From NCBI RefSeq assembly GCF_021083185.1, contig NZ_JAIGQB010000004.1:1-64000 (forward strand): DNA of 64,000 bases, given 5' to 3'. This DNA comes from Nocardioides furvisabuli (GTDB taxonomy: Bacteria; Actinomycetota; Actinomycetes; Propionibacteriales; Nocardioidaceae). Below the pieces are notes generated by a model that was not told the DNA's origin, did no database searches, and worked only from the letters and a program-made list of their open reading frames with translations. Below are positions 8,371-15,992 of the stretch, piece by piece. Positions within the stretch are counted from its first letter, which is position 1. Each line of letters starts with the position of its first letter. The translations under genes were made by a program, and so were the position numbers.

Positions 8371-9063
8371 TCAGCCGCAGCGATGGGTCAGCGGCAGCGT
8401 GCGCGCGAAGGCGGGGTCGGGCTCGGTCGACAGACCGGCCTCCGCCGTCTCGCTGACCGCGACGGAGATGTTGGTGTCGATCGGGGTCAGCACGCCGTCG
8501 ACGCTCTCGAGGCCGTAGCGCGGGTCGATCTCGATGCCGTTGGCGTCCGGCCACTGGTTGAACACGTCGACCCCGGCCTGGGTGACCTCGTCGGTGGTCG
8601 GTTCGGTGACACCTCGGTCCTCGAGGACGATCTCGCCGATCTGGTTCACGATGTCGGTGGCGAGCGCGTTGGCCGAGGTGAGCTCGACGTAGGTGTCCTG
8701 CGCCTCCTCCGGCATCGTCGCGGCCGTCCGGCCGCGCTGGGCCACGTCGTTGGCGTAGCCCGAGCCCGGCTCGACGCCGTACTCCTCGGCGATCTCCATC
8801 GCCTGGGCGCGCAGCGTCATCAGCTGGACGGTGCCCTGGCGCACGAAGCTCATCGGCAGCACGGTGTTCTGCGCGGCGAACTGCTCGCCGAGCGCGGTGC
8901 ACATCTTCGCCGCCGCCGCGTCGACCTCGCGGACCGTGAGCTCCCGGTCGCCGACCTTGACCGCGACCCCCGGGGAGGCGCTGCCGCAGCCGGTCAGCAG
9001 CACGCCGGACAGGCCCACGGCCAGCCAGGTGGGCACGGCCGTCATCAGGCGGGTCTTGCTCAC
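8371..9063 (-). CDS. SurA-N-like lipoprotein
   Basis: The 230-residue protein has a lipoprotein signal: a basic N-terminus, a hydrophobic core and the lipobox LTGC, with Cys at about 26. The mature part begins VAVKVGDRELTVREVDAAA, the form of a SurA N-terminal chaperone domain, followed by a helical region. No PPIase domain is visible. It is therefore probably an extracytoplasmic chaperone-like lipoprotein anchored to the membrane. Position between mfd and mazG is typical for actinobacteria. The GTG start lies four bases after the mfd stop and is served by a GGAG sequence inside the end of mfd. Confidence 0.8.
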   Translation of the reverse strand: MSKTRLMTAVPTWLAVGLSGVLLTGCGSASPGVAVKVGDRELTVREVDAAAAKMCTALGEQFAAQNTVLPMSFVRQGTVQLMTLRAQAMEIAEEYGVEPGSGYANDVAQRGRTAATMPEEAQDTYVELTSANALATDIVNQIGEIVLEDRGVTEPTTDEVTQAGVDVFNQWPDANGIEIDPRYGLESVDGVLTPIDTNISVAVSETAEAGLSTEPDPAFARTLPLTHRCG

Positions 9064-9067
9064 GGGG

Positions 9068-12000
9068 TCACTCCTTGGTCGTTGCGCTCGCCGGGGCCGG
9101 CACGTCGATCACGTCGTCGATCACGCCGCGGGCCCATTCAAGCAGGGCCACACCGGACACCGGGGTCACGGGGAAGCCGCTGGTCTGCGGTCGCGGCACC
9201 AGGATCGTACTGATCGGGGCCTTGACGATGCTGCGCGGATGGAGCCGCTGGAGGCGTACGACGCGGGAGTCGGGCAGGTCGACCGGCGCGAACCGGACGT
9301 ACTTGCCGGCCACGGTGACCTCCTTGACGCCGACCTGACGGCAGCGCGCCCGGAAGCGGGCGACGACCAGCAGCGACTCCACCACCTCGGGCGGGTTGCC
9401 GTAGCGGTCGACGAGCTCGGCCCGCACCTCGTCGACGTCGGCGTCGGCGCGCACCTCGGCCAGGCGCTTGTAGATCTCCAGGCGCAGGCGCTCGCTCGGG
9501 ATGTAGTCGTGGGGCAGGTGGGCGTCGACGGGCAGCTCGATCCGGACCTCCTGGAGCTGGTCGTCCTGACCGCCGCCCTTGAAGTCGGCGACGGCCTCGC
9601 CCACGAGGCGGACGTAGAGGTCGAAGCCGACGTCGGCGATGTGGCCGGACTGCTCGCCGCCGAGCAGGTTGCCGGCGCCGCGGATCTCGAGGTCCTTCAT
9701 CGCGATCGCCATGCCGCCGCCGAGGTCGGAGTGCTGGGCCAGTGTCGCGAGGCGCTCGTGGGCGGTCTCGGTGAGCGGCTTCTCCGAGGGGTAGAGGAAG
9801 TAGGCGTAGGCGCGTTCGCGGGAGCGGCCGACGCGGCCACGCAGCTGGTGGAGCTGGGAGAGGCCGAGGGTGTCGGAGCGCTCGATGATCATGGTGTTGG
9901 CGTTGGACACGTCGAGGCCGCTCTCGACGATGGTCGTGCAGACCAGCACGTCGAAGCGCTTCTCCCAGAAGTCGAGCATGACCTGCTCGAGGGCGTGCTC
10001 GCCCATCTGTCCGTGGGCGGTGGCCACGCGCGCCTCGGGCACCAGCTCGCGGATCCGCGCGGCGGCCTTCTCGATCGACTGCACCCGGTTGTGGATGTAG
10101 AAGACCTGGCCCTCGCGCAGCAGCTCACGGCGTACGGCTGCGACGACCTGGCGGTCCTCGTAGGCGCCGACGTAGGTCAGGACCGGGTGGCGCTCCTCCG
10201 GCGGCGTGGTGATGGTGGACATCTCCCGGATGCCGGTGACCGCCATCTCCAGGGTGCGCGGGATCGGCGTCGCGCTCATCGACAGCACGTCGACGGAGGT
10301 GCGCATCCGCTTCATCTGCTCCTTGTGCTCGACACCGAAGCGCTGCTCCTCGTCGACGATGATGAGGCCGAGGTCCTTCATCTTGATGTCGGGGTTGAGC
10401 AGGCGGTGGGTGCCGACGACGATGTCGACGGAGCCGTCCTCGAGGCCGGCGATGACCTCCTTGGCCTCCTTGTCGGTCTGGAAGCGCGAGAGGCCCTTGA
10501 TGACGACCGGGAAGCCCGACATCCGCTCGGCGAAGGTCGACATGTGCTGGGTGACGAGCAGCGTCGTCGGCACCAGCAACGCCACCTGCTTGCCGTCCTG
10601 CACCGCCTTGAAGGCCGCGCGGACCGCGATCTCGGTCTTGCCGTAGCCGACGTCACCGCACACCAGCCGGTCCATCGGGACGACCTGGCGCATGTCGGCC
10701 TTGACCTCGTCGACGGTGGTCAGCTGGTCGACGGTCTCGGTGAACGGGAAGGCGTCCTCGAGCTCGCGCTGCCACGGGGTGTCGGGGCCGTAGGCGTGGC
10801 CCCGGGTGGCCTGGCGGGCGGCGTAGAGCTTGATGAGCTCGGCGGCGATCTCACGGACCGCGCGGCGCGCCTTGTTCTTGCGCTTGGTCCAGTCGCCGCC
10901 ACCGAGGCGGTCGAGACTGGGGTTCTCGCCGCCGACGTAGCGGGTGACCTGGTCGAGGGTGTCGGCGGGGACGTAGAGCATGTCGTTGGGGCCGCCGCGC
11001 TTGCTGGGGCCGTACTCGAGCACGAGGTACTCGCGCACCGCGCCGCCGATCTCGCGCTGCTTCATCTCCACGAAGCGGCCCACGCCGTGCTGCTCGTGGA
11101 CGACGTAGTCGCCGGCCTTGAGCTCGAGCGGGTCGATCTGCTTCTTGCGCCGCGTCGGCATCCGGCGCATGTCGCGCGTCGAGGTCTTCTGGCCCGACAG
11201 GTCGTCGCCGGTCACGACCGAGATGCGCGCCTCGTCGTCGACGAGGCCGTGCACGACGTGGCCGCAGGTCACCGTGACGACGCCCGGGCCCGCCGTGTCG
11301 CCCTCCTCCACCAGCCGGGCGGCGATGTCGTGCTCGCCGAGCAGCTCGACGAAGCGCTGCGCCGGACCGTGGCCGGCGTGGACCACCACGACGTCGCGCG
11401 ACTCGTCGAGCCAGCCGCGGATGTCGGCGATCGCCTGCTCGAGGTCGCCGCGGTAGGCCTCGGCGCCGTTGATCGGCAGCGTGAGCGAGCCGTCGTCGTC
11501 CTCGGCCTCGATGCCGAAGGGACTCACCGCCCACCACGCGTGACCCAGTCCGAGGGCGTGCTGGCGCACGTCGGCGATCTCGCGGTAGGACGCGGCGCCG
11601 AGGTCGATCGGGGCGGTGCCGCCGCCGGCCGCCGCCGCCCACGACGCACCGAGGAACTCCTCGCTCGTCGCGACCAGGTCGTGCGCGCGACTGCGGGCGC
11701 GCTCGGGGTCGAGCACCAGCACGGTGGTGCCGGCGGGCATGAGGTCGACGAGGAGCTCCATCTCCTCGACCAGGACCGGGGCGAGGGACTCCATGCCCTC
11801 GACCGCGATGCCGGCGGCCATCTTGTCGGTGAGCTCGAGCAGCTGCGGGTGCGCCTGGCCGAGCTCGGCGGCGCGGCGGCGTACGTCGTCGGTGAGCAGC
11901 AGCTCACGGCACGGCGGGGCCCAGAGCCGCGGGACCGTCTCCAGGGTGCGCTGGTCGGCGACGGAGAAGGCGCGGATCTCCTCCACGTCGTCGCCCCAGA

Positions 12001-12610
12001 ACTCCACGCGCAGCGGGTGCTCCTCGGTGGGCGGGAAGACGTCGACGATGCCGCCGCGCACCGCGAACTCGCCGCGCCGCTCGACCATGTCGACGCGGGT
12101 GTACGCCGCCTCGGCGAGGCCGCGGACCACGTCCTCCATGGCCCGGGCCTCGCCCGGGGCCAGCTCGACCGGCTCGATGTCGGCCAGGCCGGGGACCTGC
12201 GGCTGGAGCAGGCTGCGGATCGGGGCGACGACGACCTTCAGCGGACCGTTGGCGGGGTCGGTGCCGGGGTGGCGCAGCCGGCGCAGCACCGCGAGGCGCC
12301 GTCCGACGGTGTCGCTGCGCGGGCTCAGCCGCTCGTGCGGGAGGGTCTCCCAGCTCGGGTAGTAGGCCACCGAGTCGGGGTCGACGAGGTCGCCCAGCTC
12401 GTCGACCAGGTCCTCGGCCTCGCGCGACGTGGCGGTGACCGCGAGGACCGTCCGGCCGCGCTCGACCAGGCCGTGGACGACGTAGGGGCGCACGGCGGCG
12501 GGGCCGGTGAGGTCGAGGGCGGGCTGCACCGCGGCGTCGGCCAGCGCACCACCCAGGGTGGGTGCGGCGACCAGTCGCCGGGCGACGGCGAGCAGGGGCG
12601 TGGACGGCAC
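9068..12610 (-). CDS. mfd: Transcription-repair coupling factor Mfd
   Basis: Displaces stalled RNA polymerase at DNA lesions and recruits the UvrABC excision system. The 1180-residue protein has an N-terminal UvrB-like part, a polymerase-interacting CarD-like domain near 490-560 (GDYVVHEQHGVGRFVEM), the helicase motor with Walker A GDVGYGKTE near 655 and DEEQRFG near 750, SMSATPIPRTL, and the C-terminal TRCF domain. The frame stays open to 12958, but a GTG at 12610 follows a GAAGGG ribosome site and gives the usual length, so that start is preferred. It heads a leftward run mfd-lipoprotein-mazG. Confidence 0.95.
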   Translation of the reverse strand: MPSTPLLAVARRLVAAPTLGGALADAAVQPALDLTGPAAVRPYVVHGLVERGRTVLAVTATSREAEDLVDELGDLVDPDSVAYYPSWETLPHERLSPRSDTVGRRLAVLRRLRHPGTDPANGPLKVVVAPIRSLLQPQVPGLADIEPVELAPGEARAMEDVVRGLAEAAYTRVDMVERRGEFAVRGGIVDVFPPTEEHPLRVEFWGDDVEEIRAFSVADQRTLETVPRLWAPPCRELLLTDDVRRRAAELGQAHPQLLELTDKMAAGIAVEGMESLAPVLVEEMELLVDLMPAGTTVLVLDPERARSRAHDLVATSEEFLGASWAAAAGGGTAPIDLGAASYREIADVRQHALGLGHAWWAVSPFGIEAEDDDGSLTLPINGAEAYRGDLEQAIADIRGWLDESRDVVVVHAGHGPAQRFVELLGEHDIAARLVEEGDTAGPGVVTVTCGHVVHGLVDDEARISVVTGDDLSGQKTSTRDMRRMPTRRKKQIDPLELKAGDYVVHEQHGVGRFVEMKQREIGGAVREYLVLEYGPSKRGGPNDMLYVPADTLDQVTRYVGGENPSLDRLGGGDWTKRKNKARRAVREIAAELIKLYAARQATRGHAYGPDTPWQRELEDAFPFTETVDQLTTVDEVKADMRQVVPMDRLVCGDVGYGKTEIAVRAAFKAVQDGKQVALLVPTTLLVTQHMSTFAERMSGFPVVIKGLSRFQTDKEAKEVIAGLEDGSVDIVVGTHRLLNPDIKMKDLGLIIVDEEQRFGVEHKEQMKRMRTSVDVLSMSATPIPRTLEMAVTGIREMSTITTPPEERHPVLTYVGAYEDRQVVAAVRRELLREGQVFYIHNRVQSIEKAAARIRELVPEARVATAHGQMGEHALEQVMLDFWEKRFDVLVCTTIVESGLDVSNANTMIIERSDTLGLSQLHQLRGRVGRSRERAYAYFLYPSEKPLTETAHERLATLAQHSDLGGGMAIAMKDLEIRGAGNLLGGEQSGHIADVGFDLYVRLVGEAVADFKGGGQDDQLQEVRIELPVDAHLPHDYIPSERLRLEIYKRLAEVRADADVDEVRAELVDRYGNPPEVVESLLVVARFRARCRQVGVKEVTVAGKYVRFAPVDLPDSRVVRLQRLHPRSIVKAPISTILVPRPQTSGFPVTPVSGVALLEWARGVIDDVIDVPAPASATTKE

Positions 12611-12786
12611 CGGGATCCCTTCGAGAGCGCGCGTGAGAGCCCCACGGACGAGCGGGTGGGGGGAGGGTGGAAGTCTACGGGGGCTGCCCGACACGGGCTC
12701 GCGGGGGACTCGCGGGGCAAGAGGGGAACCGACGGCCTCGATCAGGGGTTTGTCCCACGCGTCCCGGGGGTAGCAGGCACCACACG

Positions 12787-12808
12787 GTCCGGCGCCCGAG
12801 CGCCGGAC
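12787..12808. other. Perfect hairpin in the mfd/secreted-protein intergenic region
   Basis: GTCCGGCGC and GCGCCGGAC pair perfectly over nine bases around a four-base loop. It lies 38 bases before the ATG of the secreted protein at 12846 and thus probably in that gene's leader. No following T-run is present, so a terminator is unlikely. Confidence 0.4.
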
Positions 12809-12845
12809 GACATCGAACGTCCACCTTGAAGGGAACAACGGGGAC

Positions 12846-13544
12846 ATGCGCATCACTCGTCTCGTGGCCGGCACGGTCACCGCCGGCCTGCTCGGCATCA
12901 CGCCCATCGCGATCTCGGCTCCTGCCCAGGCCAGCGACAACCTGACCACCACGACCACCGCGTCACCCAGCGAGGCCGCCCTCGTCTACGGCGACGACTT
13001 CTACGTCAACGTCGAGGTGATCGGTTCCGACGGCCTGAGCGTGCCCTACGGCACGTCCACCCTCTACGCCATGCCCGCCGGGTCGGCGGCCTGGGAGCCC
13101 GTGGCCACCGGCACCTTCGCTGGCTCCGACTTCTACGACGTGAAGCCCAGGGCCAACACCGTCTACAAGGTCGTGTTCGGCGGCTACGCCGCGACCTCGC
13201 AGTACCAGGACAACTACGCGGCCAGCGAGTCCGCGCCGTTCACCGTCTCCGTCGCCCGCAAGATGACGATCAAGAACCCGCGCGGCACCTTCGTCAAGGG
13301 CAAGATCTCGCCGGACTACAAGAAGAAGAAGGTCCTGATCCAGAAGAAGGTCGGGAAGAAGTGGAAGAAGTTCCGCACCCTCAGGACCAACAAGAAGAGC
13401 AAGTTCCAGATCACGCTCCCCGCGACCCGCAAGCGCACCTACTGGCGCTTCCTGGCCAAGGGCAACGCCGAGTTCGCGACCGCCACGTTCGAGGGCTCGA
13501 CCATCCGCTACCGCTCCGCGGCCCCGCGCGTCACGGTCCGCTGA
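12846..13544 (+). CDS. Secreted protein of unknown function, copy 1 of tandem pair
   Basis: The function is not recognised. The 232-residue protein has a signal peptide (about 1-30, ending APAQAS), a Thr-rich stretch (LTTTTTASPSEA), a beta-rich central domain, and a very basic C-terminal part rich in lysine (from about 140, with KKKKVLIQKKVGKKWKK). The build resembles an extracellular Ig-like or bacterial Big-type sandwich followed by a polyanion-binding region, but this is inference. It shares its whole plan with the next gene: signal peptide RLVAG, T-T-T-T-x-A-x-P-S, GTSTL, ATxxFxGxDF, TxYKVVxGG and SESAPFTV. An AAGGGAA ribosome site precedes the ATG. Confidence 0.75.
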   Translation: MRITRLVAGTVTAGLLGITPIAISAPAQASDNLTTTTTASPSEAALVYGDDFYVNVEVIGSDGLSVPYGTSTLYAMPAGSAAWEPVATGTFAGSDFYDVKPRANTVYKVVFGGYAATSQYQDNYAASESAPFTVSVARKMTIKNPRGTFVKGKISPDYKKKKVLIQKKVGKKWKKFRTLRTNKKSKFQITLPATRKRTYWRFLAKGNAEFATATFEGSTIRYRSAAPRVTVR

Positions 13545-13576
13545 CCACCAGCGGGTCGTTGCTCCACTCCTGAGCC

Positions 13577-13615
13577 GACCGGGCACCGGGTCGTCCGACG
13601 ACCGGGTGCCCGGTC
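13577..13615. terminator. Long hairpin after secreted protein gene
   Basis: Eighteen-base arms (GACCGGGCACCGGGTCGT and its partner) pair with a single mismatch around a short loop, followed by ACTTCTCT. It lies 33 bases after the stop of the first secreted paralogue and before the second, and probably ends the first transcript. The outer ten bases, GACCGGGCAC and GTGCCCGGTC, are the same core found in the palindromic repeats at 3851 and 46841. Confidence 0.65.
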
Positions 13616-13648
13616 GACTTCTCTCCCGACGCGGGAGAGGATCACCCC

Positions 13649-14323
13649 ATGCGCACCAGTCGTCTCGTCGCCGGCGTCGTTGCCGCCAGCCTGCTCGGCG
13701 CCGCTCCGCTGGCCCTCGCTGCGCCCGCCGAGGCACGCGAGACCTGGTCCACGACCACGACCGCCGAGCCGAGCGCGGACCTCGTCGAGTTCGGCGAGCA
13801 GATCGACGTCGGCCTCGAGGTCGACAGCGCGACCGGGTCGCCGCCGGTGGTCGGCACCTCCACCCTCCACGCCCGTCGTGCCGGCACCACGGACTGGGTC
13901 GCCGTGGCCACCAACTCCTTCCCCGGCGCGGACTTCCTCGGCGTGGCGCCCCGGATGACCACCACCTACAAGGTCGTCTACGGCGGTGGCACCGAGACCG
14001 GCACCACCAAGGGCGACCGCTACGCCCCGAGCGAGTCCGCGCCCTTCACCGTCGCGGTCAAGCGCCGCATCACGCACCCGTCGGCGGGCTTCGAGCTCGA
14101 GGGCCGGGTGACGCCGCGCTACCGGAGGAAGCCGGTGCGGATCCGGGCCAGCCGCGACCAGGAGGCGGGCTACGAGCTCGTCCGGGTGGTGCGCACCGAC
14201 CGTCGCGGGCGCTACTCCTTCCGCCTCCCCCGGCGCAGCGGCACGTGGTACTGGATCATCGGCGTGCGCGGCGACAAGCGCTTCCGGGGCGCCGCCTTCG
14301 GCTACGAGACCAGCGTCTTCTGA
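13649..14323 (+). CDS. Secreted protein of unknown function, copy 2 of tandem pair
   Basis: The 224-residue protein is a diverged duplicate of the preceding gene. Its signal peptide spans about 1-30 (RLVAGVVAASLLGAAPLALA, then an APAEAR cleavage region). The segments WSTTTTAEPSADLVEFGEQ, VVGTSTLHARRAG, TTYKVVYGG and SESAPFTVAVKRRIT line up with copy 1 almost in register. The C-terminal part is again basic but rich in arginine instead of lysine, and ends with WYWIIGVRGDKRFRG. This suggests the positive charge is conserved more than the residues themselves. A surface or matrix role, for example binding an acidic polymer, is an inference. Confidence 0.75.
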   Translation: MRTSRLVAGVVAASLLGAAPLALAAPAEARETWSTTTTAEPSADLVEFGEQIDVGLEVDSATGSPPVVGTSTLHARRAGTTDWVAVATNSFPGADFLGVAPRMTTTYKVVYGGGTETGTTKGDRYAPSESAPFTVAVKRRITHPSAGFELEGRVTPRYRRKPVRIRASRDQEAGYELVRVVRTDRRGRYSFRLPRRSGTWYWIIGVRGDKRFRGAAFGYETSVF

Positions 14324-14327
14324 GTCG

Positions 14328-14732
14328 TCACGGGGTCGCGGCCGCGTCGATCTCGCCCTGCGAGCGCAGCACGCAGAACTGGTTGCCCTCGGGGTCGGCG
14401 AACACCACCCACCCGGTGCCCGGGCCGTGCACGTCGCGCTGGTCGTCCACCTGCACCGCGCCGAGGGCGCGCACCCGCTCGACCTCCTCGTCGCGGGTGC
14501 CCGTGCGCGGGCGTACGTCGAAGTGGATCCGCTTGGCCGCAAGCTCGGCGTCGGGCACCTCGATGAACAAGATCGCGTGGCCGGTCTCCGGGTCCACGAC
14601 CATGCACTCCTCGTGCCCGGGCTCGTTCGGGTCCCCCTCGACGTCGACGTAGCCCAGCACCTGCTTCCACCACTCGGACAGCCCGTAGGCGTGGTGGCAG
14701 TCGACGGTGGTGTGGGCGACGAAGGAGGTCAT
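14328..14732 (-). CDS. VOC family (glyoxalase/bleomycin-resistance fold) protein
   Basis: A 134-residue single-unit VOC protein with repeated beta-alpha-beta-beta-beta halves: TTVDCHHAYGLSEWWKQVLG, then the metal-side segment ILFIEVPDAELAAKRIHFD, and the closing WVVFADPEGNQFCVLR. The D-P-E-G-N-x-F ending is typical of this fold. Members include dioxygenases, glyoxalases and antibiotic-binding proteins; the substrate cannot be told. The frame is open to 14954, but the ATG at 14732 is chosen because it begins the domain and the upstream part would run into the riboswitch on the other strand. Confidence 0.8.
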   Translation of the reverse strand: MTSFVAHTTVDCHHAYGLSEWWKQVLGYVDVEGDPNEPGHEECMVVDPETGHAILFIEVPDAELAAKRIHFDVRPRTGTRDEEVERVRALGAVQVDDQRDVHGPGTGWVVFADPEGNQFCVLRSQGEIDAAATP

Positions 14733-14772
14733 GGCGCCACGGTAGTGTCGGCTCGCCCCGCGACGTGGGCGA

Positions 14773-14813
14773 CCGGACGAGGGAGCCGTACCCGGAAGGC
14801 GACAAGACGGCCG
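14773..14813 (+). ncRNA. Guanidine-III riboswitch (ykkC-III motif)
   Basis: The sequence follows the known guanidine-III consensus part by part: CCGGACGAGG, then GCCGTACCCGG, then GACAAGACGG. CCGG in the first part pairs with CCGG in the second, and GCCGT pairs with ACGGC to give the pseudoknot that encloses guanidinium. The 3' strand ends two bases before the GAGGAG ribosome site of the exporter gene at 14827. This supports control of translation by exposing or hiding that site. Confidence 0.9.
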
Positions 14814-14826
14814 TCGAGGAGATGCC

Positions 14827-15141
14827 ATGTCGTGGTTCGTGCTCGTGCTCTCAGGCGTCCTGGAGGCGGTGTGGGCCACCGCCCTCGGTCGCTCCGAGGG
14901 CCTCACCCGTCCGGTGCCGACCGCCACCTTCCTGGTGGCGCTGGCCCTCAGCATGGGCGGCCTGGGCTACGCAATGCGCACGCTCCCGGTCGGCACGTCG
15001 TACGCCGTGTGGGTCGGGATCGGCGCCGTGCTGACGGTGGTGGTCGCGATGGTCACCGGCACCGAGTCGTTCTCGGTCGTCAAGGCGCTGCTGCTGACCG
15101 GGCTCGTGGCGTGCATCGTGGGCCTCAAGCTCGTGCACTGA
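14827..15141 (+). CDS. gdx: SMR family guanidinium exporter (Gdx/SugE type)
   Basis: A 104-residue protein with four membrane helices and the small multidrug resistance family layout: WFVLVLSGVLEAVWATAL with the essential Glu13, then GLGYAMRTLPVGTSYAVWVGIGA, and a final helix LLLTGLVACIVGLKLV. The AVWVGIGA segment and the helix 1 sequence agree with the Gdx (formerly SugE) subtype, which exchanges guanidinium for protons, rather than EmrE. The guanidine-III riboswitch directly upstream supports this. It is probably a single-gene unit that is induced when guanidinium accumulates. Confidence 0.92.
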   Translation: MSWFVLVLSGVLEAVWATALGRSEGLTRPVPTATFLVALALSMGGLGYAMRTLPVGTSYAVWVGIGAVLTVVVAMVTGTESFSVVKALLLTGLVACIVGLKLVH

Positions 15142-15153
15142 GCGCCCGGGTGT

Positions 15154-15924
15154 CTACTCCGTGCCGTTGCGGCGGACGAAGTCGACGATCTGCTCGGCCA
15201 GCTCGGGGCGGCACACGATGAGGTCGGGCAGCGACGTGTCGTCCGCGTTGTAGACCAGCGGTGAGCCGTCGACCCGGCTGCAGTGGAGGCCGGCGGCGCG
15301 GGCGACCGCGACCGGTGCGGCGTTGTCCCACTGGTACTGCCCACCGGCGTGGACGTAGGCATCGGCGACGTCGCGCACCACGCTCATCACCTTCACCCCG
15401 GCGCTGCCCATCGGGACCAGCTCGGCGTCCAGCTCGGCGGCCAGTGCCTCCACGAAGGCCGGCGGGCGGCTGCGCGAGACCGCGATGCGCGGGCGCTGCG
15501 ACGTGCGGGGCGGCACCACGCTGGGACGACCGGTGCTGAAGGTCTCCCCCAGCGCGGGCTGTGCCACGGCTCCCGCGACGAGATCGCCGTCGGCCCACAG
15601 CGCGACGTGGACGGCCCAGTCGTCGCGCGGGGGCTCGGAGAACTCGCGGGTGCCGTCGAGAGGGTCGATGATCCAGACCCGCGGGGCCGTGAGCCGCGAC
15701 TTGTCGTCGGCCGCCTCCTCCGACAGCACCGCGTCGTCGGGTCGGTGGGCGGTGAGGAGGCGGTCGAGCTCGGCCTGCGCGGCGGCGTCGCCGGCGTCCT
15801 TGAGGGCCTTGCCCTCCAGGCCGTCCGCAGCTGCCCCTGCGCGTACGTCGAGCAGCACGGCACCGGCTCGCTCGGCCGCCCAGACGGCGAACGCGTGGTC
15901 GTCGAGCGTGGTGGGGTCGATCAT
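15154..15924 (-). CDS. cysQ: 3'(2'),5'-bisphosphate nucleotidase, CysQ-like
   Basis: Hydrolyses PAP or PAPS, recycling the by-product of sulphate assimilation; inositol phosphates may also be used. The 256-residue protein belongs to the lithium-sensitive phosphatase superfamily: LSEEAADD supplies the first acidic metal ligands, WIIDPLDGTREF the second, and WDNAAPVAVARAAG the third. The length fits CysQ. The ATG at 15924 overlaps the stop of a possible 19-codon leader reading frame by four bases, so its translation may depend on that leader. Confidence 0.85.
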   Translation of the reverse strand: MIDPTTLDDHAFAVWAAERAGAVLLDVRAGAAADGLEGKALKDAGDAAAQAELDRLLTAHRPDDAVLSEEAADDKSRLTAPRVWIIDPLDGTREFSEPPRDDWAVHVALWADGDLVAGAVAQPALGETFSTGRPSVVPPRTSQRPRIAVSRSRPPAFVEALAAELDAELVPMGSAGVKVMSVVRDVADAYVHAGGQYQWDNAAPVAVARAAGLHCSRVDGSPLVYNADDTSLPDLIVCRPELAEQIVDFVRRNGTE

Positions 15925-15980
15925 CTCGGGGTCCCTGCGGCGAGGGGAGCGCAGCGAGGCTCGTCGTGGGGTGAGGTCAT
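15921..15980 (-). CDS. Possible 19-residue leaderless leader peptide upstream of cysQ
   Basis: An ATG at 15980 opens a 19-codon frame (MTSPHDEPRC followed by APLAAGTPR) whose TGA overlaps the cysQ ATG as ATGA. A TAGGCT -10 element ends six bases before this ATG, so the message would begin at the leader start codon. Leaderless small frames with cysteine codons regulate sulphur genes in mycobacteria; here only one cysteine codon is present. No homologue is recognised and expression is unproven. Confidence 0.4.
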   Translation of the reverse strand: MTSPHDEPRCAPLAAGTPR

Positions 15981-15986
15981 GGCCGA

Positions 15987-15992
15987 AGCCTA
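15987..15992 (-). promoter_or_regulatory. -10 element TAGGCT for the cysQ transcript
   Basis: Minus-strand TAGGCT overlaps the TAG stop codon of the LuxR-type regulator gene and ends six bases before the ATG of the leader frame. It places the start of cysQ transcription inside the intergenic gap. Confidence 0.45.

Noticed and set aside
8831..12829. Open reading frame of 1332 codons on the plus strand
   Set aside because: It runs antisense to mfd, whose motifs are complete. At this GC content long antisense frames arise from codon bias, and the translation has no recognisable domain.
12846..14323. Antisense frames on the minus strand over the two secreted proteins
   Set aside because: They lack ribosome sites and domains, while the plus-strand frames have signal peptides and are paralogous to one another.
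14827..15141. EmrE-type multidrug exporter
   Set aside because: The helix motifs and the guanidine-III riboswitch directly upstream favour the guanidinium-specific Gdx subtype.
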